Part shown: positions 1-8,565 of the stretch, piece by piece
Numbering within the stretch: position 1 is the stretch's first letter
Layout: every line of letters begins with the position of its first letter
Assembly (NCBI GenBank): GCA_011052285.1
Contig: DRJH01000138.1
Location: forward strand, 1-25,774
Reading direction: 5' to 3'
Length of the DNA stretch: 25,774 bases
From: Gammaproteobacteria bacterium
GTDB lineage: Bacteria; Pseudomonadota; Gammaproteobacteria; Arenicellales; DRJH01
The notes under the pieces: model-generated
The model's database searches: none
Told to the model about the DNA's origin: nothing
What the model saw: only the letters and a program-made list of their open reading frames with translations
Made by a program: the position numbers and the translations under genes

Positions 1-77
1 ATTTCATGCAGAACTGGCAATACAAACAGTATACTGCTGCACTATTCTACGTATTCAGAAAAAAGAGGCCCCGCCTT

Positions 78-2330
78 ATGCATTTCCAGCGTTTACCCAA
101 TCGCCGTATTTTATCTGCCCTCGACACTGCCGGCCTGTGGTATCGCCACAAACGCATCCTGTTATTACCGAGTCTACTACTCGGCAACCTCTTAACCCTA
201 CCTCCCGCGATGGCCGCTGAAGCCAATTATTGTCAGCGGGATACCATAGTCCTGCCTGACCTATGGGGTGGTAACTCAGAAAAAATTGACCTGGAAGCGG
301 ATGTCATCGAAGCGACAAACCGCAATCTGGTCACGCTGAAGGGAAATGCTGTACTCACCCAGGGTGGTAACTACCTGCGCAGTGATGCCATGAGTTACCA
401 AAAAGATACGGATACTGTAGAAGCGCATGGCAATGCCGTACTGTTCAGCCGTGACGGTGATCGACTGGAAACGCCGTTCCTGAGTTTGCAGGTTTCCAAA
501 GAACAGGGTTATACCGGCAAGGCCAGTATTCAAAATGCAGACCGACTACTAGCCACAGGATCTGACAATACCCGCTACGTCAGTGGTCGCGGCAACGCGT
601 CCCGGGTTGATATCAAAAGTCGTGACCTGCTGATTCTCAAGGATGCCAATTATTCCTTCTGCCCGCTCGGCCACGATGATGTCATGATTCATGCCAGTTC
701 CCTGAAACTGGACAATGCTACGGCCACTGGCTATGCCCGAAATGTTGTCGTTCGGTTCCAGGGTCTACCGATCTTTTATTCTCCCTATTTGGAGTTTCCA
801 CTCGATGATAAACGGCGTTCAGGGTTTTTATCACCAAGGTTCGGCGCGGCAAAAAACTCAGGTATGGTCATCGAAGTTCCCTACTATCTGAATCTTGCAC
901 CGAACTATGATCTGACCTTGTATCCGCGCTACCTGACCTCCCGTGGCTTACAACTGGGTGGCAATTTTCGGTATATGACTGAGCACTCCCGTGGTAGCCT
1001 GCAAGGCGAGTACATGCCCTCCGACAGCAACAGTACACAGAGCAGTCGGGGTGCGGTGACGTACCGTCATCAACAGGACCTGAGTTCGCGCTGGCATTTG
1101 GGAGCTGACCTGCAATATGTATCCGATAACAATTATCTGGATGACTTTACCAACACCCTACTGCTCAGTAGCTCTACCCACGTACCCAGGTCGCTAACAC
1201 TGGATTACAACAACGATTGGCTGACTGTTAACAGCAAGATCCACACCTATCAAACCATAGACAGCACCATTCCTTCTACAGCACGGCCCTATGACCGTCT
1301 ACCACAAATTCAATTCAATAGTAGCTTACCGGTGCTATCTGACTTGTTTGCTGTGACTCTGGGCGGGGAGGTAAGTAATTTTTCACAAAGCGGCCGTATC
1401 GAGGGCTGGCGCTATGATCTCAATCCTGGCATCAGCCTGCCTTTGGAAACGACCTATGGTTTTTTCAAGCCAAAGCTGGAACTCAATAATACGACCTATA
1501 GTCTGAGCAATGTCAGTACCGGCGGCAGCACTAATCCCAGCCGAACAGTAGCCATTTTCAGTGCTGACAGTGGCCTGTTCTTTGAGCGCCAGTTTGATCT
1601 GGCAGGTCAAAGACGCACCCAAACCCTGGAACCCCGATTGTTCTATGTTTACATTCCGTACAAAAACCAATCCGCTTTGCCGAACTTTGACACTGGCGAA
1701 GGCAACTTCAATAACTTTTCCAATTTGTTTCGCAGCAACCGATTTTTTGGCCGTGACCGGGTCGGTGACACCAATCAACTTACCATGGCTCTGACCAGTC
1801 GCCTGCTTGATGTGGATTCAGGCGATGAACTCGGACATCTTCGTCTGGGTCAGATTTTCTTTTTCAGTGATCGCAGGGTACAGCTTTCTGGCGCCACGGA
1901 AACCACAAATCAGTCTGATTTATTGGCGGAGTTGCAGCTCAAACTGGCAGATTACTGGACTGTGAACAGCTACTTGCAATATAGCCATACCAACAGCGAA
2001 GTGACCACCGGCAAGCTCAACCTTTCCTACAATCGTGACTCGCAGCGGACCGCACGGCTTGGCTACCTTTATCAGAAAAATGGCCAGGAGCAACTTGATT
2101 TGAATGTTTCATGGTCACTTTCACCGCAATGGCAAGTCAGGGTACAACAGCTGTATTCAATTACTGACAGCAAAAGCCAGGTTTCCAGCATAGGCCTGCA
2201 ATATAACAGCTGCTGCTGGAGCCTTGGCCTGTCATCACAACGGCGACTGGATAATACCGGGGCCTATCGCAATGCCGTGTTTGCCACCCTGGAACTCAAA
2301 CATCTGGGCAGCATATCCTCTGGTTTGTAG
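78..2330 (+). CDS. lptD: LPS-assembly outer membrane protein LptD
   Basis: LptD is the outer membrane beta-barrel that, with LptE, inserts lipopolysaccharide into the outer leaflet. The product is about 750 aa, close to the E. coli length. An OstA-like periplasmic jelly-roll domain (about residues 65-175) is followed by a long barrel domain rich in aromatic, alternating strands. A basic stretch and hydrophobic segment ending in PAMA-A (about residues 26-47) reads as a signal peptide. Cysteines lie in NYCQ, SFCPLG and a C-terminal NSCCW pair, the pattern of the four disulfide-forming cysteines known in E. coli LptD. I chose ATG 78 because AGAGG sits about 9 nt upstream. An in-frame ATG at 6 would add 24 residues that do not help a signal peptide. 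surA follows 106 nt downstream, the usual lptD-surA order. The TAG stop lies in a repeat end (2328-2348). Confidence 0.96.
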   Translation: MHFQRLPNRRILSALDTAGLWYRHKRILLLPSLLLGNLLTLPPAMAAEANYCQRDTIVLPDLWGGNSEKIDLEADVIEATNRNLVTLKGNAVLTQGGNYLRSDAMSYQKDTDTVEAHGNAVLFSRDGDRLETPFLSLQVSKEQGYTGKASIQNADRLLATGSDNTRYVSGRGNASRVDIKSRDLLILKDANYSFCPLGHDDVMIHASSLKLDNATATGYARNVVVRFQGLPIFYSPYLEFPLDDKRRSGFLSPRFGAAKNSGMVIEVPYYLNLAPNYDLTLYPRYLTSRGLQLGGNFRYMTEHSRGSLQGEYMPSDSNSTQSSRGAVTYRHQQDLSSRWHLGADLQYVSDNNYLDDFTNTLLLSSSTHVPRSLTLDYNNDWLTVNSKIHTYQTIDSTIPSTARPYDRLPQIQFNSSLPVLSDLFAVTLGGEVSNFSQSGRIEGWRYDLNPGISLPLETTYGFFKPKLELNNTTYSLSNVSTGGSTNPSRTVAIFSADSGLFFERQFDLAGQRRTQTLEPRLFYVYIPYKNQSALPNFDTGEGNFNNFSNLFRSNRFFGRDRVGDTNQLTMALTSRLLDVDSGDELGHLRLGQIFFFSDRRVQLSGATETTNQSDLLAELQLKLADYWTVNSYLQYSHTNSEVTTGKLNLSYNRDSQRTARLGYLYQKNGQEQLDLNVSWSLSPQWQVRVQQLYSITDSKSQVSSIGLQYNSCCWSLGLSSQRRLDNTGAYRNAVFATLELKHLGSISSGL

Positions 2331-2348
2331 AAGTCTGTCCGTGAATTG
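2328..2348. repeat. Single-end remnant of the AGGAGGCTGTCCGAGAATAG repeat family
   Basis: The 21 bases starting at the lptD stop codon match the left end of the full element at 8362-8382 at 18 of 21 positions by eye; the shared core is GTCCG-GAAT. I see no partner end nearby, so this is a solitary, decayed end. Its first three bases are the TAG stop codon of lptD. A second GTCTGTCC occurs at 2351-2358. Confidence 0.6.
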
Positions 2349-2436
2349 TTGCGTCTGTCCTATCTAATGCCGCTACCGAATACCACCTGGCGCGGTTATT
2401 GATCATTTTTTGCAAACACCATTCGGAATCGGAATT

Positions 2437-3744
2437 ATGAAGCTACGTTATCTACTGCTGCTCACCAGTATTTTGCTCACACCGTTCAATCAGGTCGCAC
2501 ACAGCCAAATGCTCGATGGGGTCTATGCCATCGTCAATGACGATATCATTACCCGGCAGGAATTTGAATCAGCAAAACGCGCTGTTGTCAGCCAACTTAA
2601 CAGCAGAAAAACTCCTTTGCCCGCAGCAAAAATTCTGGATCGGCAGATCCTGGAGCGCCTGATTATCGAGCGGCTGCAGCTGCAGGTAGCACAGCGCAGG
2701 GGTATCCGGGTCAGCGATGAACAACTGAATCAAGCCATTACCTCTATCGCCACCCGAAACAAGATCACCTTGTCGCAGCTACAAAAACGCCTGGCCGAAC
2801 AAGGCCGGGACTATACTGAATTCAGACGTGGGATTCGCAGAAAGCTGATTATCCAAAACCTGCTCAACCTGGCAATCAGAAATCGACTTCGGATAACAGC
2901 GGAAGAAATCGATGATTTTCTGGCCAAAGAACGGCAACAGGGTGACCTCAATCTGGAGTACGACCTGTCCCATATATCGATATCGATCGCGCAAGATGCC
3001 AGCGCCGATGAAATTCAAAAAGCCCGCAACAAGGCTGAAACAGCTCTCAAAGCCTTACAAAATGGCGAAAAGTTCGGCCGCGTATCCGCACAGTTTTCTG
3101 ACGCCAGCAACGCACTGGAAGGCGGCCGCCTGGGGTGGTTACCTGCCGGACAACTTCCCCTGTTGTTCACCAAAGCATTGCGACGTATGAAAACTGGAGA
3201 TATCAGTTATCTGATTCGTGCCGCCAATGGCTTCCACATTCTAAAATTGAACGCCCAGCGCGGTGCTCGTCATCAACTGGTCAACCAGACTCACCTGCGC
3301 CATATCCTCATGCTTCCTGACAAACTATTACCGGTCAAGGAAATGCTGGCCCGGTTGCGCCAGATTCGCCAACGCATTCTTAATGGCGAAAAATTTAGCG
3401 ACCTTGCAGTTGCCTACTCACAAGACAACCGCAGCCGCCTCAAAGGTGGAGACCTGGGTTGGCTCAGCCCTGGAGAAATGGCTCCTGAGGTCGAAGCGGT
3501 GATGAAAAACCTGAAAGATGGGCAGATCAGTCAGCCGATTCGCACCAGCTATGGCGCCCAGATTGTGCAAGTATTGGCTCGGCGGCGCACTGATGCAAGT
3601 AAAAAACAAAATGAAAACAAAGCAAGGGAACAAATTTTGTTACGCAAATACGATGCTCGCTACAATGAATGGATTCAAACCTTGCGTAGCAACGCCTTCG
3701 TCAAGGTCCTACACTCCGACACCCAGGAGGCTGTCCGAGAATAA
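2437..3744 (+). CDS. surA: Periplasmic chaperone / peptidyl-prolyl isomerase SurA
   Basis: SurA escorts outer membrane proteins, including LptD, through the periplasm. The product is 435 aa (E. coli 428). A signal peptide covers about residues 1-24 (MKLRYLLLLTSILLTP start, cleavage near AHSQ). The SurA N-terminal chaperone domain follows (about 25-165), then two parvulin domains. The first (about 178-272) contains GGRLGWLPAGQL, and the second (about 286-382) contains GGDLGWLSPGEM. ATG 2437 is preferred over an upstream TTG at 2410 because it begins the signal peptide. The gene sits downstream of lptD, as in most gammaproteobacteria, but the usual next genes (pdxA, rsmA, apaG, apaH) are absent. 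The last five residues (EAVRE) and the TAA stop are encoded inside the terminal inverted repeat of the element at 3725-3862, so the native C-terminus may have been slightly replaced. Confidence 0.96.
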   Translation: MKLRYLLLLTSILLTPFNQVAHSQMLDGVYAIVNDDIITRQEFESAKRAVVSQLNSRKTPLPAAKILDRQILERLIIERLQLQVAQRRGIRVSDEQLNQAITSIATRNKITLSQLQKRLAEQGRDYTEFRRGIRRKLIIQNLLNLAIRNRLRITAEEIDDFLAKERQQGDLNLEYDLSHISISIAQDASADEIQKARNKAETALKALQNGEKFGRVSAQFSDASNALEGGRLGWLPAGQLPLLFTKALRRMKTGDISYLIRAANGFHILKLNAQRGARHQLVNQTHLRHILMLPDKLLPVKEMLARLRQIRQRILNGEKFSDLAVAYSQDNRSRLKGGDLGWLSPGEMAPEVEAVMKNLKDGQISQPIRTSYGAQIVQVLARRRTDASKKQNENKAREQILLRKYDARYNEWIQTLRSNAFVKVLHSDTQEAVRE

Positions 3745-3862
3745 AGTTAGAAGTACCGTGAATGGCACAAGCACCGTGAATGGCACAAGCACCGTGAGTG
3801 GTACAAGTGCCGGTTTTACAGAAACAATAAACCGCATGTCTCCCGTTCTCGGACAGGCTCCT
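3725..3862. repeat. MITE-like element with 18-20 bp terminal inverted repeats (copy 1)
   Basis: The left end reads AGGAGGCTGTCCGAGAATAA, and the right end read on the other strand is AGGAGCCTGTCCGAGAAC. They match at 17 of 18 positions, enclosing about 100 bp. The interior differs from the other copies and carries an 18-bp tandem repeat. The left end overlaps the last 20 nt of surA and supplies its stop codon. The right end stops 11 nt before the GTG start of the next gene. No open reading frame in it looks like a transposase. Confidence 0.8.
3755..3808. repeat. 18-bp tandem repeat, three units
   Basis: Two identical units of ACCGTGAATGGCACAAGC are followed by a third differing at three positions. 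The array lies inside the inverted-repeat element at 3725-3862 and makes up much of its interior. With no unique spacers it is a simple tandem array and not a CRISPR. Confidence 0.9.
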
Positions 3863-3873
3863 GAAACCCACTT

Positions 3874-5505
3874 GTGAATAAACTTAACAATGCCCGCCGC
3901 AGCGGATTCGGGCTACTTATTGTAGTGCTGCTCGCCAGCCATTTCCTGATTTCCGGTCTGCTTCCCTTGTCGGATCCTTCAGAGGGACGCTATTCCGATA
4001 TTGCCAAGACCATGGTGGATACTTCAAATTACACCACACCCATGCTCTGGCTGCGGGGACAACACATCCCCTATATGGGCAAACCGCCATTGGGTTTCTG
4101 GGCCATGGCAGCGGCAATCGAACTATTTGGCGATAATGCCTTTGCCACACGTCTGCCTTCCGGGGTCGCAGGATTACTGTTATTGCTGTTGATGTTTTGG
4201 ATCTTGAAGCGCTATCTGGGTCGAGAACAAGCACTTTCGAGTGTGCTGATCACCGCATCCTCGCTGGCTTATTTCGTTTTTTCCGGCGCTGCCCTGGTGG
4301 ACATGGTACTGACCTTGTTTGCCAGTGGTGCACTGTTCGCATATTTTGCTTTCTTGCGTGAAAAAACAGAACCTGGAAAACAGCGTTTCAGTCTACTGGT
4401 ATTTGTACTGCTGGCACTGGGTTTTCTGGTCAAAGGCCCTGTCGTGCTGGTCTATTTTGGTCTGCCAGCATTTCTGTGGACCTTAATCAACAAGCAATGG
4501 GCCGGCTTGAGGCAACACCCCTGGTTTGCCGGCATCAGTATTTTCTTGCTCGTCAGCGCACCCTGGTTTGTTCTTGCCGAACAAGCCACTCCCGGCTTTT
4601 TGCGCTATTTTTTCGTCAATGAAAATTTCCTGCGCTTTGTCTCCCACCAATATGGTGACCTGTACGGGGCTGGACGTACCCTGCCCTACGGCAGTGCGCT
4701 GGTTCTTATCGTCCTGAGTACTGTGCCCTGGTCAGCCTTGCTCTGCTATAAATGGCTCTCCTATAAAGGAGGACAGGTAACAGACATCAGGTCATCCAGC
4801 CACCAATCCCGCCACTTGGTCAAGCGCTTTATGCAGTATCTGGGTGGCGCCAGCAGGGCCAAGAATGGCACAGGCCTGTTCTTTCTCGGCTTACTCAGTT
4901 TAACCCTGTTCTGGAGCCTGGCTCGACAATTACTGGTCTATTACCTATTGCCACTGATCCCACTCTTTGCTGTCTGGTGTGCTGGTGAATTACAGCGCCT
5001 GCAGTTGTCCATCAGCAGCATTGCCAAAACTGCCGTTTTGTCAATACTGGTATTCAGCATCCTGATCTTTGCATCCGGACAAGTGCTGGTGCATAAACGC
5101 TCCACGCAAGCCGTTATTGCCTACGCCAAAACCCTTCTTCAGCCATCTTCGACACAAAGACTGTATTTTGTCCGCAAAACCCCTAACACAGCCTATTTTT
5201 ATGGAAATGGACTGATCCTCTCACATGCAGACGAATCTCCTGTAGCCGGGGTTAACAAGGCATTGCGGTGGCATAATCCACCCATATTGATTGCCCTGAA
5301 GAAATACTACAAACAAATTCCTGCGAGCTTGCTGGAAAAATTCAGGCTGCGCCAACGTATCGGAGAATGGCGGATATTCACACGTAATGGTCCGCCCGAG
5401 AACAACAAGCCTACCGTGGAAAAGCTGTCTTTTACGTATACGCCCGCAATCGTGGCAAAGCGGCCGACTGCGGTCCCTATACAGCCTCATCGGACCAGCT
5501 CCTAG
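3874..5505 (+). CDS. ArnT/PMT-type membrane glycosyltransferase (GT83-like)
   Basis: A 543-aa polytopic membrane protein with about 11-13 hydrophobic segments and a soluble C-terminal part (about residues 400-543), as in ArnT (lipid A 4-amino-4-deoxy-arabinose transferase) and dolichyl-phosphate mannosyltransferase relatives. The first periplasmic loop has D34-P-S-E-G-R-Y40, a common variant of the family's acidic-RY signature. The family block KPPLGFW lies at 70-76, with RLPS about 20 residues on. Such enzymes move a sugar from a polyprenyl-phosphate carrier to lipid A or another acceptor. No arn genes are nearby, so the donor and acceptor are unknown. The start is GTG 3874, 11 nt after a repeat element, with no good ribosome binding site. 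The stop TAG overlaps the next gene's GTG by 1 nt, implying translational coupling. The last bases (about 5490-5505) resemble a decayed repeat end. Confidence 0.85.
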   Translation: MNKLNNARRSGFGLLIVVLLASHFLISGLLPLSDPSEGRYSDIAKTMVDTSNYTTPMLWLRGQHIPYMGKPPLGFWAMAAAIELFGDNAFATRLPSGVAGLLLLLLMFWILKRYLGREQALSSVLITASSLAYFVFSGAALVDMVLTLFASGALFAYFAFLREKTEPGKQRFSLLVFVLLALGFLVKGPVVLVYFGLPAFLWTLINKQWAGLRQHPWFAGISIFLLVSAPWFVLAEQATPGFLRYFFVNENFLRFVSHQYGDLYGAGRTLPYGSALVLIVLSTVPWSALLCYKWLSYKGGQVTDIRSSSHQSRHLVKRFMQYLGGASRAKNGTGLFFLGLLSLTLFWSLARQLLVYYLLPLIPLFAVWCAGELQRLQLSISSIAKTAVLSILVFSILIFASGQVLVHKRSTQAVIAYAKTLLQPSSTQRLYFVRKTPNTAYFYGNGLILSHADESPVAGVNKALRWHNPPILIALKKYYKQIPASLLEKFRLRQRIGEWRIFTRNGPPENNKPTVEKLSFTYTPAIVAKRPTAVPIQPHRTSS

Positions 5506-6560
5506 TGGCAAAACTGCTGCTGGTGGTTCCCAAGCTATGGCCTCATTCCATGGCTATTAAATCACCAAGCTCGGGCAGAAAGAATCTCAAGGGATTGCTA
5601 CTGCCCAAAATCGCCCGTTTGGGTCTGCGCAATCGGCCGAACTGGAACCAATTGCTGGAAGACATTTCCGGGATTGCAAATGCCGCACAATCTGCCGCCA
5701 TCTACTGGCTTGGTGAAACAACAGATTCACTCCCAAGCTGGCTTTGTCGTGCTGATCCGCTGCATTTACGAACCGCAGGAGGTGGTTTGATTGCCATCCC
5801 CCCCAATGACGATGAGCTCACCCTTGAAGAGGCGCAAACACTGGTCCAGGCACTGAATCAATGCCTGGCTTCCACCACCTATCAACTCGTCATCAAAACC
5901 GCTACACACTGGTATATGACTGGCGAAGAAGCACTGGATCTTCCTGTTGTGCCCAATAGCGAATCCTTACGCGGTCGGTTCATCGACAACAGCCCTTTTC
6001 GTGAACCGCGGTTTACCGGTGCTCAGCAACTGCGTACCGAGCTGGAAATGTGTTTGTTTGACCAAGCCTGGAACAAGCAACAGGAGCAGGCCGATAAAGC
6101 TCCAATCAATGGTGTTTGGTTTTGGGGCGGTGTAGCCGGTTACCAGCCAGCAACTGCATGCAGACGTTTTCAGATCTATGCGGATGCACCTCTGATCAAA
6201 GGCTGTGCTCGTGCCGGGCGACAATCCATCGATACATTACCGCAAAAGCTGGATCCAAGATTGATTACCCACTGTAAAACCGGTGCCGATCTATTGTTTT
6301 ATATCGACACCGTATTCCAGAATGTCCATGACGTGAAGCAGTGGACGCAGCAAGCCGAGGTGTTGGACCGGAACTGGCTGCGACCAGCATGGCAGGCATT
6401 GCAATCCGGTCTGGTATCGGAACTCTTACTCATTGACCCAGGTTGTTTGATGCTACAGTGCAGTCATCAACAATCACGCCGTTGGTGGCGCAGATGGTGG
6501 CGTATCTGGTCAACCAATTCCCTGTTCTCAAGCCAGCTCACAGAAACATCAACGTGTTGA
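5505..6560 (+). CDS. RpfE-like / phosphoglycerate mutase-like protein (COG4255 type)
   Basis: A 351-aa soluble protein starting with GTG inside the TAGTG overlap with the upstream gene. I recognise the family mainly from context and landmarks: an N-terminal MAKLLLVVPKLWP strand, a central GVWFWGG followed by an NG/P-rich region, and a C-terminal RRWWRRWWR patch. In proteobacteria this family (annotated as regulatory protein RpfE type, or phosphoglycerate mutase-like) is often next to recJ, as here. Its biochemical role is not established. I do not see a complete alkaline phosphatase-type metal site, so enzymatic activity is doubtful. The recJ start codon lies within its last codons (7-nt overlap). 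It could also be described simply as a conserved hypothetical protein of the recJ neighbourhood. Confidence 0.7.
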   Translation: MAKLLLVVPKLWPHSMAIKSPSSGRKNLKGLLLPKIARLGLRNRPNWNQLLEDISGIANAAQSAAIYWLGETTDSLPSWLCRADPLHLRTAGGGLIAIPPNDDELTLEEAQTLVQALNQCLASTTYQLVIKTATHWYMTGEEALDLPVVPNSESLRGRFIDNSPFREPRFTGAQQLRTELEMCLFDQAWNKQQEQADKAPINGVWFWGGVAGYQPATACRRFQIYADAPLIKGCARAGRQSIDTLPQKLDPRLITHCKTGADLLFYIDTVFQNVHDVKQWTQQAEVLDRNWLRPAWQALQSGLVSELLLIDPGCLMLQCSHQQSRRWWRRWWRIWSTNSLFSSQLTETSTC

Positions 6561-8293
6561 ACACAGCCCCCACGATAACAACCCGTCATGCTGCCACTGC
6601 CAGCAGCCCCTTACAACCCGGCCTGCACCCGCTGCTGGAGCGAATACTGCGAGCACGCGGCGTACAATCGGCTAGCGAACTCGATCTGGGGCTCAAACAC
6701 CTGTATCCGCCGGATACCCTACAGGGCATCCGCCCTGCTGCGTACCGGTTGGCAGATGCGGTGCAGACACAACAGCGGATTCTGATTGTTGGCGATTATG
6801 ATACCGATGGCGCGACCAGTTCGGCACTGGCTGTTCTGGTATTGACGCAGTTTGGTGCTGCTAATGTCGATTATCTGGTCCCGGACCGATTTATCCATGG
6901 CTACGGGCTAAGTCCCTCACTGGTTGCCGTAACCAGCCACAAGCCACCCGATCTTCTTATCACCGTCGACAATGGTACCAGTTCTATCGATGGTGTAACC
7001 GCTGCCAATGCACTCGGAATTGATGTTGTCATCACGGATCATCACCTGCCTGGCGAAACCCTGCCGGCAGCACTTGCCATCGTCAATCCCAATCTCCCGG
7101 ATAATGAATTTCGCTACAAGAATCTGGCCGGAGTTGGCGTAATCTATTATCTGCTGGCTGCAACACGCCAGGTACTACACTCCCGCGGTCATTTCTCCGA
7201 CATCACAATGCCTAATTTGGCCTCGGTTCTCGACCTGGTCGCCGTGGGTACCGTAGCAGACCTGGTGCCGCTGGATTACAACAATCGACTGCTGGTAACC
7301 CAGGGTCTGACCAAAATCAATGCCGGGCACTGTCGTCCGGGAATCACAGCCTTGCTCGAAGTGGCAAATCGCAGCCAACCCTGTACGACCCAGGATATCG
7401 CCTTTGCGGTCGGACCACGACTCAATGCGGCCGGTCGTTTGGATGATATGTCACTGGGTATCCAGTGCCTGCTGACAGATGACCCGGCCGAAGCACAAGT
7501 GCTCGCACGAAGGCTGGAAGGACTGAATAAGGAGCGCCGTAGCCGGCAAGCCACCATGCAAACACAGGCACAAATTATCGCAGACACCATCAGCCGGCAA
7601 CAATCGGGACTGCCCAAAGCTTTTTGCCTGTACAACCCGGACTGGCACGAAGGCCTGGTGGGCCTGATTGCTTCGCGAATCAAGGATCGCTTTCATCGCC
7701 CGACGGTAGCCTTTGCCAAAGGAGATAGCGGAGTACTCAAAGGTTCGGGCCGCTCCATTCAAGGCTTGCATCTGCGTGATTTGCTGTGTGCAGTGGATCG
7801 ATCGGCTCCAGGTCTGATCAGCCGTTTTGGTGGTCATGCCATGGCTGCCGGACTGAGTATGCCACTACCGGGATTAGAGCAGTTTCGCACACTGTTCAAC
7901 GCTGCGGTAGAACAAGCCTGGTCCACTGAGTTGGATTGTCAAGTCCTGACCACTGACGGCAATCTACCCGCGGATTGCTTTACGGTGACTTTTGCCGAGC
8001 AGCTGCGGGATTTGGCACCCTGGGGCCAGGGCTTTCCTGCACCCTCTTTTGAAGATCAATTTCGGGTTATTCGCCATCGTATTGTCGGCGAAACTCACCT
8101 CAAACTGGTCCTACAGCACGATACATCGAGGCAGCAGATTTCTGCTATCTACTTTAATGCGCTGGAATATTTTGATGCCCTGCCGGTTTTATACCGCATT
8201 CGTGCCGTATATAGCCTGGTCATTAATAATTTTAATGGCCGTCGCCAACCTGAGTTGATTATTCAACATCTGCAAACAATAATCGACCAATAA
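6554..8293 (+). CDS. recJ: Single-stranded-DNA-specific 5'-3' exonuclease RecJ
   Basis: RecJ degrades single-stranded DNA 5' to 3' in recombination and mismatch repair. The product is 579 aa (E. coli 577). DHH-family motifs in order: G80-DYDTDG86 (metal ligands), VDNGTSS (138-144), TDHH (161-164), GTVADLVPLD (about 232-241), the GRLDD region (about 294-298), the DHHA1 block with HEGLVGLIASRI (365-376), GSGRS (397-401) and FGGHAMAAG (425-433). A C-terminal OB-like domain follows. I chose GTG 6554 because it gives the usual length and N-terminus and overlaps the upstream stop by 7 nt. An in-frame ATG at 6443 lies deep inside the upstream gene and would add 37 unrelated residues. Confidence 0.96.
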   Translation: MLNTAPTITTRHAATASSPLQPGLHPLLERILRARGVQSASELDLGLKHLYPPDTLQGIRPAAYRLADAVQTQQRILIVGDYDTDGATSSALAVLVLTQFGAANVDYLVPDRFIHGYGLSPSLVAVTSHKPPDLLITVDNGTSSIDGVTAANALGIDVVITDHHLPGETLPAALAIVNPNLPDNEFRYKNLAGVGVIYYLLAATRQVLHSRGHFSDITMPNLASVLDLVAVGTVADLVPLDYNNRLLVTQGLTKINAGHCRPGITALLEVANRSQPCTTQDIAFAVGPRLNAAGRLDDMSLGIQCLLTDDPAEAQVLARRLEGLNKERRSRQATMQTQAQIIADTISRQQSGLPKAFCLYNPDWHEGLVGLIASRIKDRFHRPTVAFAKGDSGVLKGSGRSIQGLHLRDLLCAVDRSAPGLISRFGGHAMAAGLSMPLPGLEQFRTLFNAAVEQAWSTELDCQVLTTDGNLPADCFTVTFAEQLRDLAPWGQGFPAPSFEDQFRVIRHRIVGETHLKLVLQHDTSRQQISAIYFNALEYFDALPVLYRIRAVYSLVINNFNGRRQPELIIQHLQTIIDQ

Positions 8294-8361
8294 CAACTCC
8301 GACCAACACAGACCTGGCCAATACAAAATCCCGTAAATATGGGCTCCAGTAAATATCATCC

Positions 8362-8527
8362 TAGAAGGCTGTCCGAGAATAGGAGCCGTAGCGAGGAAAA
8401 ACGGATTTGAGACCGATTTTTCTATGATTTGAGGCGAATACTGGTTGTATTTAACGAGAATCAGAGGAAAATCGGGCCAAAGTTTGCTTATCCACAGTAG
8501 GTTCTCTATTCCCGGACAGCCTCCTGG
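8362..8527. repeat. MITE-like element with about 22-bp terminal inverted repeats (copy 2, reference copy)
   Basis: The left end starts TAGAAGGCTGTCCGAGAATAG and the right end, read in reverse complement, starts CCAGGAGGCTGTCCGGGAATAG. The length is about 166 bp. The interior (about 8400-8500) includes TTTGAGGCGAATACT and TTTAACGAGAATCA, both shared with the element near 18428-18562. It sits between recJ and the MFS gene, both on the + strand, and fills most of that 272-nt gap. Its right end supplies a GGAG that could serve an alternative TTG start (8542) of the MFS gene. No transposase is encoded. Confidence 0.85.
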
Positions 8528-8565
8528 AGTGTATTCTCAAGTTGCGCTCATCCTGCGAGGCTGCT

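Noticed and set aside
2912..3190. Open reading frames overlapping surA in other frames
   Set aside because: They are shadows of surA, lack ribosome sites, and resemble no protein family.
3755..3808. Possible CRISPR-like array
   Set aside because: Units are contiguous with no spacers and no cas genes are in the window; it is an 18-bp tandem repeat inside an inverted-repeat element.
8362..8527. Target site duplications flanking the repeat elements
   Set aside because: Flanking bases (TAG/CAG on one side, CTA/CTG on the other) are part of the symmetric end itself; I could not find a consistent duplication outside the ends.
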